Below the pieces are notes generated by a model, which saw only the letters and a program-made list of their open reading frames with translations, searched no databases and was not told where the DNA came from. Of a DNA stretch of 64,000 nucleotides, positions 7,829 to 16,439 are shown one piece after another (position 1 is the first letter of the stretch; each line of letters starts with the position of its first letter). The stretch is taken from NCBI GenBank assembly GCA_025149125.1, contig CP102272.1:4154001-4218000 (forward strand), written 5' to 3'. A program made the position numbers and the translations under genes. The stretch is from [Clostridium] asparagiforme DSM 15981 (GTDB lineage Bacteria > Bacillota > Clostridia > Lachnospirales > Lachnospiraceae).

Positions 7829-8647
7829 CTATTCAGCCTCCGGCAGCGTTTTCAGATATTCTTCGATCCATGTGTCCCAGAACCCCCACTCGTGTTTTCC
7901 CGATCCCTCATGATACTCGTACTCAAACGGATTTCCAGGAATGGACTCAAAGGTTTCCTTAATCGCCATCGCCACCGGGTAACGGATGTCCTGCTGCCCC
8001 ATGGCATGATAAACTTTGGGATACTCCCTGGCCGTCCGCGCTGTGTCACGGATCAGTTTCAGAATATCATACTCTGTCCCTTCCAACGTATCCACATCTT
8101 CCACACCATACACGTCATTGTTAAGACTGAGATACATCGCTCCCGGCGTCTTTTTCCTCCAAAGCCCCTCCAGCGGCGGTACACCGCCGGTGGATAGCAT
8201 ACACACTCTGCTGTAACGGTCCGTGTTCTTTAATCCGATCCACATAGCGCCCGCTCCACCCATAGAAAGGCCGCCAATATAGTTCTTCTCCCGCTTCATA
8301 CTCAGCTTTGGCAGCAGTTTCTTGCAGAACACCGGCAATTCTCTGGTCATATAGTCATAATATCGGGGACCATAGGCCATGTTCATATAACGGCTGTAGC
8401 TGACGGAAGGCATGATTACAATCAATCTCATTGATCCCACGTACCGCTCCAACGATGTTTTCCTCGCCCACATAGTCTCGTCATTGCTCCTTCCGTGCAG
8501 AAGCCACAAAACCGGTAAATCGTCCGTCTGTTTTACGGATTCCACCCCAATCTGCCCAATCTCCTGCTTCTCCTCAGGCATAATGATACTCAATCCAGTA
8601 TCCATACCCAGCACGTTTGAAAAAAAGTTAACATGCAGTAATGCCAT
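7829..8647 (-). CDS. esterase (esterase D / tributyrin-esterase family)
   Basis: A 272-residue cytoplasmic alpha/beta hydrolase of the family that includes S-formylglutathione hydrolase, tributyrin esterase and feruloyl esterase. The oxyanion region VLWLLHGRSND is near residue 46-56; the nucleophile elbow GGLSMGG gives Ser128; the catalytic His252 is in GSGKHEWGFWD. AGAGAGG precedes the ATG. It is the only catalytically complete member of three adjacent paralogues in this operon. It probably removes a short-chain or hydroxycinnamoyl-type ester before the freed acid is activated by the CoA-transferase upstream in the operon (inference). Confidence 0.85.
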   Translation of the reverse strand: MALLHVNFFSNVLGMDTGLSIIMPEEKQEIGQIGVESVKQTDDLPVLWLLHGRSNDETMWARKTSLERYVGSMRLIVIMPSVSYSRYMNMAYGPRYYDYMTRELPVFCKKLLPKLSMKREKNYIGGLSMGGAGAMWIGLKNTDRYSRVCMLSTGGVPPLEGLWRKKTPGAMYLSLNNDVYGVEDVDTLEGTEYDILKLIRDTARTAREYPKVYHAMGQQDIRYPVAMAIKETFESIPGNPFEYEYHEGSGKHEWGFWDTWIEEYLKTLPEAE

Positions 8648-8667
8648 TCTTGCACCTCTCTTCCCGC

Positions 8668-9360
8668 TTAATTATAAATATCCGTCTTGACTAAAAATCC
8701 AAAAAATTCCAATACATCCGCCAGTGAACGGTTCCAGTAATACCAGTTGTGTGTTCCCCGGCTCTCTTTATACTGGTATTGCAGAGAGATCTCCTGTTCA
8801 AACACATCACGCATCCTCCGGTTTTGCTCCAGCAGCCCATCCTTATGACCGCAACACTGGAAGAACCTGGGCTTTCCCCCCTCGCTTGCATTTAACTTTC
8901 TCACCAGATGAAACAAATCCATATCACTGCCATCGTACTCCCCAGGCGAACCAAAAATGTTGCGTATATTTTCATCTATGTCCGCACATTTGTGCTAAAC
9001 GGCTCCGCCACCGCTGCGAAGCCGGTAACAGGCCCATGGCACCGGAAAATAGTTATTTATCATCACCGGCAATTCCTTCGTCATGTAACCGTAGTATAAA
9101 TATCCATGCTTTGCATTGGTGTAAAAGCTTCGGCAAGCGCTCGGCATCACCACGATCAAATCCAGATCTCGGCACAAAAGCGCCGTGTTTCCGTTGGTAA
9201 GATGCATCATGCCGTCATTGGAATGCCCGTACAGCAGATATAGCACAGGGTATTCCGTTTTGGAAGTATCAACCGGAGCACCCTTCAGCCGTTCCGGCAG
9301 CAGGACCGTCACATGGGCCTGCGTTCCCACATAGTAAGAATGAAACGACAAGTTCACCAT
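8668..9360 (-). pseudogene. third esterase-D paralogue, broken by internal deletion
   Basis: Two pieces of one esterase. The N-terminal piece (9360-8995) runs MVNLSFHSYY to NNYFPVP and then drifts into unrelated residues and a stop. The C-terminal piece (from about 8975 to 8668) contains DIDENIRNIFG, FFQCCGHKDGLL and SRGTHNWYYWN, which aligns with the His end of the family. The segment that should carry the nucleophile elbow is missing and the reading frame changes, so no active enzyme can be made. The start codon and ribosome site still look normal, which suggests recent decay. Confidence 0.8.
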
Positions 9361-9395
9361 TCCTATTGTCTAAAATCTCCTTTCTTGCTCCCCCT

Positions 9396-10697
9396 TTAGA
9401 AATACGGGAAGAATTGAGGCAACACGAAAATACATGCCAGCGCATTCAATACGGCCAGCGGCCAACCCGCCTTGATAAAATCTGTAAATCTCAGGTTCGT
9501 ATAGGGCATCAACATATAGTTGGTAGCAGATGCCATAGGGGTCAGGAAGGAACAGCTGGAGGCTACCGCAACAGTCATCACAAAGGAGGTGGGGTTGGCT
9601 CCGAGAACCCCGGCCACAGCGATGGCGACTGGCGCCAGCAGCTGAACGCAGGTGCTATTGGCAATAAAACAGGTAATGATCAGAGTGCCAAAGAATAATA
9701 CAGCGCTAATCACATACATATTAGTCGTGTTTGCCAGAACCTGAGCAATCCCATTTCCAAGGAAATCACTAATACCCGCCTCTGTGACAATTTTCACCTC
9801 TAACAAAGTGGTCGCAACCTGAAACAGGAAATCCATCCGTGCAGTTTTCACAATCTCCTTGGGAGTAAAACACTTGGTAACGATTAGCACCGCCATCATG
9901 GCATAGCCAAAGATTGCCGGAGTCAGGGATATTTTACCGGAAGACTCTAACACCAGTGACCCCACAAAGGCAATAAACGTGGCCCCCACAATCTTCATAC
10001 GCCGGCGCTCCTCCTTGGTCAGCTCAATTGTCTTCATCTCCCCCTGATACTCCTCCGGCAGCGCCTCACCAGCGTAATTGGGGAAGTAATGACTGCAAAC
10101 GATCATGTATAACCCACCGATAATCAGGCACGGAAGCCCCGTATAGATAAAATCAAAGAACTTAAGGGGTGCGAATCCTGCTCCCTCCAGAATGGAGGAG
10201 GCATAAGTGTTGGTGTTGGTTCCGATCAGCGTACAGGAGCCGCCCAGGGTAGTCGCATACATAGCGAACATAATAATCTTGGAGTGGCTGATCTTATAGT
10301 CCTTGGCCATAATAAACATTACCGGAAGCAGTGACAGGGTCAGATAATTGTTCTGCAAAAACCAGCTAAAAAATCCGGCCAGCACGAAAAAGGTTCCTAA
10401 AAGTATTGTATCTCTCCGCTTTCCGGTGGCGGAACCAGTAACCTTGGTAATCACCTTGGTGATCGGTACATCCAGATGGGACATACCGATTAAAGATGCA
10501 AACATCCCGATGAGCAGAAGCAGATGGATGGTGCTCTTGTTGAGAACGCCGTAGATATCCGAGGCCTTCAGCGCCCCTGTGTAAAGGGCAATAGGGGCCA
10601 TAATAAAAAATCCAGTAAAGTTGGGTATCTTCTTGCTGGACAGACAATATACAAATACGATTGAACAAATAATAGCTCCAATTAACGGTAACGTCAT
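9396..10697 (-). CDS. DASS/SLC13-family anion (di- or tricarboxylate) transporter
   Basis: A 433-residue membrane protein with about 11-12 predicted helices. Two family-type hairpin-tip signatures are seen: GGSCTLIGTNTN near residue 150 and SSCSFLTPMASATNYML near 385, which correspond to the paired Ser-Asn-Thr motifs that bind carboxylate and Na+ in this family. A charged cytoplasmic loop (ELTKEERRRMK) lies near 215-230. AAGGGGG precedes the ATG by 9 bases. Its place between the lyase and esterase genes suggests import of the organic acid degraded by this operon; dicarboxylates or branched C5-C6 acids are plausible. Confidence 0.85.
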   Translation of the reverse strand: MTLPLIGAIICSIVFVYCLSSKKIPNFTGFFIMAPIALYTGALKASDIYGVLNKSTIHLLLLIGMFASLIGMSHLDVPITKVITKVTGSATGKRRDTILLGTFFVLAGFFSWFLQNNYLTLSLLPVMFIMAKDYKISHSKIIMFAMYATTLGGSCTLIGTNTNTYASSILEGAGFAPLKFFDFIYTGLPCLIIGGLYMIVCSHYFPNYAGEALPEEYQGEMKTIELTKEERRRMKIVGATFIAFVGSLVLESSGKISLTPAIFGYAMMAVLIVTKCFTPKEIVKTARMDFLFQVATTLLEVKIVTEAGISDFLGNGIAQVLANTTNMYVISAVLFFGTLIITCFIANSTCVQLLAPVAIAVAGVLGANPTSFVMTVAVASSCSFLTPMASATNYMLMPYTNLRFTDFIKAGWPLAVLNALACIFVLPQFFPYF

Positions 10698-10728
10698 AGC
10701 TATAATCCCCCTTTAGTTCATGTGATTT

Positions 10729-11631
10729 TCACTTCTGTGCAACAAAACACGGATGTTCGGAAATATTAATGTGATGGCCGCTGAAATTTCCATCTATATG
10801 CTCCCTGGCAAATCTGGCCGTACGCAGCAGCGTCTCAAAATTAATCCCCGTGTCGTAACCACAATGGTTTAACATATATATCAAATCTTCGCTGGAGGTG
10901 TTTCCTGTTGCCCCTGGTGCAAAGGGGCACCCGCCCAATCCACCCACTGCTGTCTGCACGCTGTATGCGCCGCTCAAAAGGGCCACATAGCTGTTTAGTG
11001 TCCCCATATTTCGGGTATCATGGATGTGCGCGTTAAATTCCACACCTGGGAACTGAGTCTTTACAGCCCTGAAAACACGCTCAATCAGTGTTGGGTAAGC
11101 CACCCCCACCGTGTCACACAGTGTAAACGCATCCACACCAATCTCCCGCAGCTTTCCCACCAGTTCCAGCAGTGCCTCCACCTGCATCTCTCCCTCAAAA
11201 GGACAGCCGAACACACATGCAATATCCTGGGTAATACGAATGTCAGGAAACGTCTGCCGGATCTGTTTGATTTCCTCCACAGACTCGTTCACTGTGCGTT
11301 TCACGTTTGCCATATTATGTGATTCGCTGAGTGAAATCACTGGGGTCAGCTCCTGAATTCCCGTTTCCACCGCAAGCCTTGCACCGTAAAAATTAGGCAC
11401 CAGTGCAAACACCTGAAGGGACTTATATTTGCTCAGCACTACTTCCGACAACTCAGCTGCATCCCTCATCTGTGGAATCGCTTTAGGGCTTACAAACGAT
11501 GTAATCTGAATCTTTTTAAATCCCGCCTCCACCAGGCCATCGATAATTTGAAGCTTTTCCTGGGTTGGTATGAATTCTTTGACATTCTGAAACCCATCGC
11601 GGGGTCCTATCTCCACTACATTTGCCTTCAC
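10729..11631 (-). CDS. HMG-CoA-lyase-like TIM-barrel acyl-CoA lyase
   Basis: A 300-residue HMGL-like protein. The signature VEIGPRDGFQN (residues 6-16, with catalytic Arg11 and Asp12), metal ligands AHIHDTR (His202, His204) and the loop GGLGGCPFAPGATGN with Cys235 are all present, as in true HMG-CoA lyases rather than isopropylmalate synthases. The reaction would be divalent-metal-dependent cleavage of a 3-hydroxy-3-methyl acyl-CoA: HMG-CoA to acetyl-CoA and acetoacetate, or citramalyl-CoA to acetyl-CoA and pyruvate. It lies between a class III CoA-transferase and a carboxylate carrier, which fits a take up, activate, cleave pathway. Confidence 0.88.
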   Translation of the reverse strand: MKANVVEIGPRDGFQNVKEFIPTQEKLQIIDGLVEAGFKKIQITSFVSPKAIPQMRDAAELSEVVLSKYKSLQVFALVPNFYGARLAVETGIQELTPVISLSESHNMANVKRTVNESVEEIKQIRQTFPDIRITQDIACVFGCPFEGEMQVEALLELVGKLREIGVDAFTLCDTVGVAYPTLIERVFRAVKTQFPGVEFNAHIHDTRNMGTLNSYVALLSGAYSVQTAVGGLGGCPFAPGATGNTSSEDLIYMLNHCGYDTGINFETLLRTARFAREHIDGNFSGHHINISEHPCFVAQK

Positions 11632-11656
11632 CTTTTTTACCTCCTTTCCAACTGAC

Positions 11657-12850
11657 CTAAAATACGCCTTTTTCAGCTAATGCCTGATATTCCTCATGGG
11701 TCTTACCCAGAAATTCCAATAAGATCTGCTCCGTATGCTGTCCTAAAAGTGGAGCCGGCGTTTCGATTGCCACCTTGTGGTTGGTAAATTTCAACTGGTT
11801 TCCCGTCACCTTCATCTTTCCTGCCACTGGATGTTCCAGCTCCACAAACATCTCCCGAGCCTCTGCAATATGAGGATCTTTCACCACGCGGTCAATGGTA
11901 TTAACCGGACTTGCCGGAATCCCCGCGTCCAGAAGCGTCTCCACCACCCAATCGATGGTGTGTGCCTTGGTCCATTCCTCGATGAATGGTTTAAGCAATG
12001 CGTGGTTCTCCACCCGCTTGATATTACCGTCGAACTCCGGAGATTCCAGCTCAGGGATCCTTAACACATCTTTTAGCAGTCCATAGAGTTTATCGTTGCC
12101 GCAAGCGATAATCACCATGCCGTCCGAAGCCTGAAAGCTATCGTAAGGATAGATCGCCTCATAGCGGTTGCCGATTCGATCCGGCACCCGGCCGGTGCAC
12201 AGATAAATCATGTTAATAATCTCCAGAGATGACACCATTGAATCCACCAGAGATACATCCACCTTGTCCCCTTCTCCAGTTTTCAGCCGGTTTACATAGG
12301 CCGCCAATACGCCAGTGCAGCAGCTGATTCCTCCCATCACGTCCGAGATCGCTGTCCCTGTCCGGGTAGGCTGGCCGCCCGGCCAGCCGGTGGTACTCAT
12401 TAAGCCGCTCATGGCCTGGCCAATAATGTCATACCCTGCTCTCTGGGAGTAGGGTCCATAATGTCCGAATCCCGAAACCGCACCGTAAACGATAGCAGGA
12501 TTTATCTTTTTTAGTTCCTCATATCCAAGGCCCAGTTTTTCCATCACCCCAGGCCGGTAATTCTCCAGCACAATGTCGCTCTTTGCCACCAACTCCTTAA
12601 AAATGTCACGGCCAGCTTCGGTCTTTAAGTTTAATGTCATCCCCCGCTTATTTCGGTTTAGATTCATAAAGTACGCACTCTCCCCATTGACAATGGGGGC
12701 GTTTCTCCTGGCATCGTCACCGCGCCCCGGCATCTCAATCTTAATCACCTCCGCCCCCATATCGCCCAGCATCATACCGCAATAAGGGCCGGCCAGCACT
12801 CTTGTCAGGTCCAGTACCTTCACTCCATCTAATAATCCCTTCTGTTTCAT
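11657..12850 (-). CDS. CaiB/BaiF (class III) CoA-transferase
   Basis: A 397-residue class III CoA-transferase. The start KVLDLTRVLAGPYCGMMLGDMGAEV is the family's N-terminal signature; GRGDDARRNAP, NLNRNKRGMTLNLKT and YDIIGQAMSGLMS (with the catalytic-Asp region) follow. The frame extends upstream, but the ATG at 12850 has a consensus AAAGGAGG and is the true start. It is the first gene of the operon, 39 bases downstream of a -24/-12 promoter. It would move CoA from a donor such as acetyl- or succinyl-CoA to the imported acid, giving the substrate for the HMG-CoA-lyase-like enzyme. Confidence 0.9.
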   Translation of the reverse strand: MKQKGLLDGVKVLDLTRVLAGPYCGMMLGDMGAEVIKIEMPGRGDDARRNAPIVNGESAYFMNLNRNKRGMTLNLKTEAGRDIFKELVAKSDIVLENYRPGVMEKLGLGYEELKKINPAIVYGAVSGFGHYGPYSQRAGYDIIGQAMSGLMSTTGWPGGQPTRTGTAISDVMGGISCCTGVLAAYVNRLKTGEGDKVDVSLVDSMVSSLEIINMIYLCTGRVPDRIGNRYEAIYPYDSFQASDGMVIIACGNDKLYGLLKDVLRIPELESPEFDGNIKRVENHALLKPFIEEWTKAHTIDWVVETLLDAGIPASPVNTIDRVVKDPHIAEAREMFVELEHPVAGKMKVTGNQLKFTNHKVAIETPAPLLGQHTEQILLEFLGKTHEEYQALAEKGVF

Positions 12851-12888
12851 GGAAATTCCTCCTTTACATTGATTACACTTATATATAA

Positions 12889-12904
12889 AGCAATTTCCAT
12901 GCCA
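12889..12904 (-). promoter_or_regulatory. sigma-54 (-24/-12) promoter
   Basis: Minus strand TGGCAT-N5-TTGCT, i.e. the GG and GC dinucleotides at the required spacing and almost the full TGGCAC-N5-TTGCW consensus. It lies directly upstream of the CoA-transferase gene and downstream of a sigma-54 activator gene. Confidence 0.85.
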
Positions 12905-12976
12905 GTTTTTTCTGTCACTCAGCATACGGATTTTACGGATATTCTGCCGATCAACAGGCCGATGCTTTTGCCCTCT

Positions 12977-13012
12977 TGTTTCAAACTAAGAAAACCGGCA
13001 TTTTTTGAAACA
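12977..13012. promoter_or_regulatory. putative upstream activator site (dyad)
   Basis: Perfect 9-base dyad TGTTTCAAA (12977-12985) / TTTGAAACA (13004-13012), centred about 90 bases upstream of the -24 element, the usual place for enhancer sites of sigma-54 activators. The half-site recurs at 15078-15088. Confidence 0.55.
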
Positions 13013-13037
13013 TTAACCGGTTGCTTCTTATCTCCAA

Positions 13038-13069
13038 CAAAAAGGCATGACTGCCGGACCGTCATGCCT
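13038..13069 (-). terminator. intrinsic terminator of the sigma-54 activator gene
   Basis: Stem AGGCATGAC/GTCATGCCT followed on the minus strand by TTTTTG, 20 bases after the regulator's stop codon. Confidence 0.85.
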
Positions 13070-13089
13070 CAAGCCAGGTATGCTCCTGG

Positions 13090-14997
13090 TCAATGTTTTT
13101 TTTCCTGATTCGTCATACGCCAAATTGTTGTTCTGCTCACGCCTAAAAGCTGTGCGATCTGCTCCCTGTTGTATGAAAACACATTCTTCATACCATCAAC
13201 AAGCTCCTTTGACACCGCTTCCCCCGGACGGTAACCATATAGTTGGAACATATCCTTCAGAAGCCGCTTTTCTCCTATGGCCTTGATAATACAGTGCTTC
13301 ACATGGCCTTGACCAGCCTGTGTCTGCATTTCCAGATAAAGGCAGAATCTCTCGCACACGTTCTGAAGCTCGCGGATATTTCCCGGCCACGAATAAAGGT
13401 AAAGGATCCTCTTGGCTTCCTCATTCAGCTCAATATCATACAAATTAATATCCCGTTTCATACGATAGAAATGGCAGAATAGCTCAACCACATCCCTTTC
13501 ACGCTCCCGCAGAGGTGGCACTGTCACCTCCAGTACGCTTAGGCGGTACAGCAGATCACGCCTAAACTGTGCATCCGTCATCTGCTCAAAGTTCTTGTTG
13601 GTGGCGGAGATAACGCGCACATCCACAGGAATAATCTTATCACCACCCACGTGCATGACCTCCTTTTCCTGGAGAACTCTCAACAATCTGGATTGCATCA
13701 TTGGAGATATCTCTCCGATCTCATCCAGGAATATCGTGCCGTGGTCCGCCATCTCGAAAAGGCCCTTCTTTCCCCCGCGCCGGCCACCGGTGAAGGCCCC
13801 CTCATCGTAGCCGAATAGCTCCGACTCCAAAAGATTCTCTGGTAGTGCAGCGCAGTTGATGGCAATGAAATTTCCATTTCTGCGCTCGCTATAGTTATGG
13901 ATACTCTGAGCAAATATCTCCTTGCCCACACCAGTCTCCCCATAGAGTAAAAGACTGGCTTCGCTCTTGCTGAAAAACTTGGCCTCCTCAATACAGTTTT
14001 TCATAGCTGATGAACTGCCGATGATATCGGTAAATTGCTTTTTTGCGCAGAATCCCTTTTCCTGACGCAACTTTCCCGCCCGTTCCTGCTGCATAAGCTG
14101 CTCCTTTAGCTGTGACAGCTGTGTGAGCATGATCACAGCCCCCGAGTAGTTCATGCTGCGATCTTCCAACCGAATCATTTTCCCATAAATTTCATGCTCC
14201 CGAACCCGCAAGGCAGACTCCTGCTCCTTGCAGCCGCTGTCCACAAACTCACTTACCCTGCACGCCGGAAATACCTCCGATATGTCGGCCCCTTTCAACT
14301 GGCTATAATCCACGCCAATCATCCGGGCCGCGCTGCGGTTTCCGTCAATCACGGATCCATCCCGGTCAATAAACAGTATCCCATTTGTGCTGTAGCTCAT
14401 CATGGCAGACATGAACTGCTGCTTTTTTCTCGCTTTCTGCAGTTCAAGAGCCAGGAGTTTCGCACTGTCGATGGATTCTAAAATACTGTTTTTTCCCGGA
14501 TAGATTAAAACAGTTCGTTTTCCCAACTCCTCCCCAATCTCAACCGGATGAGCCGCACCCACTACTACGTCCACCGCACTTTTCTCAATGAGCTGATACA
14601 ACTCCTCCGTATCCTCGTAGATCAGATTTACTAGGCAAGTTCGGTTATCCTCCAGAAAATATTGCATAAACCGATCCGACACCGGCGCGCAGTAAGAGAC
14701 AATGGCTACTTTTTTCCCATATTGCAGCCCCCGTTTCACTGCGCTCATATAGTCAAAATCCGTAATCTTGTACTCCAGCACTGGAACGCTGAAATTCTCC
14801 TTAGCTATCCTGGCATTTGCTCCACCTGCAATAATTACATCCGCCCGTTCAATCATCTGCCGTTTTTCTTTTTCTAATATTTCATTTCTCAGCCCTTCCA
14901 CCACCGACAATTTTATATCCTCATCCGAAAATGTACCGATTGTCTCATCCACCAGTTGATGTAACCTCTTATATGTAATCAGGCATATATGGATCAT
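13090..14997 (-). CDS. PrpR-type sigma-54-dependent transcriptional activator
   Basis: A 635-residue regulator. Residues 1-185 resemble the PrpR N-terminal sensor domain (VIIAGGANARIA, GLQYGKKVAIVSY). A PAS domain follows at about 195-300 (STNGILFIDRDGSVIDGN). The AAA+ module spans about 325-555: Walker A GETGVGKE at 353-360, the sigma-54 contact loop GAFTGG at 400-405, Walker B TIFLDE at 421-426. A Fis-like HTH (REQIAQLLGVSRTTIWRM) ends the protein. The ATG at 14997 is chosen because AGGAGG lies about 9 bases upstream. It should activate the -24/-12 promoter just downstream of it; the PrpR and PAS domains suggest direct sensing of a small acid or acyl-CoA metabolite. Confidence 0.92.
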   Translation of the reverse strand: MIHICLITYKRLHQLVDETIGTFSDEDIKLSVVEGLRNEILEKEKRQMIERADVIIAGGANARIAKENFSVPVLEYKITDFDYMSAVKRGLQYGKKVAIVSYCAPVSDRFMQYFLEDNRTCLVNLIYEDTEELYQLIEKSAVDVVVGAAHPVEIGEELGKRTVLIYPGKNSILESIDSAKLLALELQKARKKQQFMSAMMSYSTNGILFIDRDGSVIDGNRSAARMIGVDYSQLKGADISEVFPACRVSEFVDSGCKEQESALRVREHEIYGKMIRLEDRSMNYSGAVIMLTQLSQLKEQLMQQERAGKLRQEKGFCAKKQFTDIIGSSSAMKNCIEEAKFFSKSEASLLLYGETGVGKEIFAQSIHNYSERRNGNFIAINCAALPENLLESELFGYDEGAFTGGRRGGKKGLFEMADHGTIFLDEIGEISPMMQSRLLRVLQEKEVMHVGGDKIIPVDVRVISATNKNFEQMTDAQFRRDLLYRLSVLEVTVPPLRERERDVVELFCHFYRMKRDINLYDIELNEEAKRILYLYSWPGNIRELQNVCERFCLYLEMQTQAGQGHVKHCIIKAIGEKRLLKDMFQLYGYRPGEAVSKELVDGMKNVFSYNREQIAQLLGVSRTTIWRMTNQEKKH

Positions 14998-15071
14998 AGT
15001 GTATACCTCCTCATTGGAATCGTCACTATGCATTGTATCAAAGCAGATGGATGTCTACCAGGTAAGGGGGT

Positions 15072-15088
15072 AAACATTTAATGTTTCA
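15072..15088. promoter_or_regulatory. palindrome shared with the sigma-54 enhancer region
   Basis: AAACATT-T-AATGTTT followed by CA. The 11-base half-site TTAATGTTTCA (15078-15088) is the exact reverse complement of TGAAACATTAA at 13006-13016. It lies 75 bases upstream of the activator's start and 150 bases upstream of citD, so it could serve autoregulation or citD control. No -24/-12 promoter is seen before citD. Confidence 0.45.
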
Positions 15089-15239
15089 GATATTGGTCGC
15101 ATCCGGTAGTGCGGCCTTTTACTGCACGCTATAGGCATTTACCTATACTTCTATACGCACAATCGTATTGGAAAAGGGATGAAAAATATGATACCCTGAA
15201 CTTAACAGCAATCAAAACATGCAAATAAGGAGGGGAACT

Positions 15240-15539
15240 ATGCTGATTCAAAAAGCCGCAATGGCCGGCACCCTGGAATCCAGCGACGCGCAGGTCACGG
15301 TGGAGCCGGGAACGGGCGCCCTGGAGCTCTCCATTGAGAGCAACGTAATCCACCAGTTCGGGCGGCAGATCCGCCGGACCGTACTGGACACCTTAACCCG
15401 TCTGGACGTGACGGACGCCAGGATCACCGTGGTGGACAAGGGCGCCTTAGACTGCACCCTGAAGGCGCGGGTGGAATGCGCCGTGTACCGTTCCGCCGGA
15501 CAGACGGAACATCTTCCGTGGGGAGGTGCGATTCAATGA
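15240..15539 (+). CDS. citD: citrate lyase acyl carrier protein (gamma subunit)
   Basis: A 99-residue acyl carrier subunit. The segment AMAGTLESSDAQVTV contains the Ser that carries the phosphoribosyl-dephospho-CoA prosthetic group in known CitD proteins. The ATG at 15240 has AAGGAGGGG about 5 bases upstream. Its stop overlaps the citE start (ATGA). In the complex it carries the acetyl and then citryl group between the alpha and beta subunits. Confidence 0.95.
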   Translation: MLIQKAAMAGTLESSDAQVTVEPGTGALELSIESNVIHQFGRQIRRTVLDTLTRLDVTDARITVVDKGALDCTLKARVECAVYRSAGQTEHLPWGGAIQ

Positions 15540-16438
15540 TTCATCCTGACAAAAAGCGTCTGAGACGCTCCATGATGTTTTTAAACTGCCAGAAACCGGG
15601 TCTGATCAAGGACCCGTATATCTACGGCGCGGACTCCATTATGCTGGATCTGGAGGACGCCGTGGCGGAGAACCAGAAGGATGCGGCCCGCTACTCCCTG
15701 TTTCACGCTCTGAGGGAGATCGACTACCGCGGTGTGGAGCGCGTGGTGCGCATCAACGGCCTGGACACGCCCCACTGGCGTGAGGACATCCGGGTCTGCG
15801 TGGCCGGTGGGGCCGACACCATCCGCATCGCCAAAACCGAGCGCGCCCAGGATGTGCGCGTGGTGGAAGAAGCCGTGACCGCGGCCGAGGAGGAATTCGG
15901 CGCGCCGGTTGGCAGAACGCTGCTGATGGCGGCTATCGAGTCCACCCGCGGCGTGTTAAACGCCCTGGAAATCTGCGAGTCCTCGGAGCGGCTCTTCGGA
16001 ATCGCCTTAAGCGGCGGGGACTATACCAAAGATTTACAGACCGTGATCTCCGGCACCGGCGTGGAGCTGGCCGGAGCCAGACAAAACATGATCATCGCGG
16101 CCAGGGCGGCTGGAGTCCAGTGCTTTGACACCGTGTTCACCAATCTGGACGACATGGAGGGATTTGAGCGGGAGGTGCGGATGATCAAGATGATGGGCTT
16201 TGACGGTAAGAGCCTGGTCAATCCCAGGCAGATCGAGATCGTCCACAAAATCTTTACTCCCACCCGCAAGGAGATCATCTTCGCTGAGAAGGTGGTTCGG
16301 GAGATCGACGAGAAAAAGGCCCAGGGCATCGGCGTTTTCACCGTGGACGGCAAGATGATCGACATCGCTTTCTACGACGGCGCCATGAGAACGCTGCGGC
16401 TGGCAAAAGCATCCGGTGTATATGAGGGGGATTTGTAA
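15536..16438 (+). CDS. citE: citrate lyase beta subunit (citryl-ACP lyase)
   Basis: A 300-residue TIM-barrel lyase of the CitE/HpcH family. RRSMMFLNCQKPGLIKDPYIYGADSIMLDLEDAV is visible in two parts at residues 10-43; VVRINGLDTPHW and AAIESTRGVLNALEI carry the substrate and Mg2+ residues, and GFDGKSLVNPRQIEIVH lies near the C-terminus. It cleaves citryl-ACP into oxaloacetate and acetyl-ACP. It overlaps citD by 4 bases and ends 1 base before citF. The frame could start earlier, but the ATG at 15536 matches the family N-terminus. Confidence 0.95.
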   Translation: MIHPDKKRLRRSMMFLNCQKPGLIKDPYIYGADSIMLDLEDAVAENQKDAARYSLFHALREIDYRGVERVVRINGLDTPHWREDIRVCVAGGADTIRIAKTERAQDVRVVEEAVTAAEEEFGAPVGRTLLMAAIESTRGVLNALEICESSERLFGIALSGGDYTKDLQTVISGTGVELAGARQNMIIAARAAGVQCFDTVFTNLDDMEGFEREVRMIKMMGFDGKSLVNPRQIEIVHKIFTPTRKEIIFAEKVVREIDEKKAQGIGVFTVDGKMIDIAFYDGAMRTLRLAKASGVYEGDL

Positions 16439-16439
16439 A

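Noticed and set aside
15090..15239. -24/-12 promoter for citDEF
   Set aside because: No GG-N10-GC pair with the right context was found on the plus strand; only the enhancer-like palindrome is shared.
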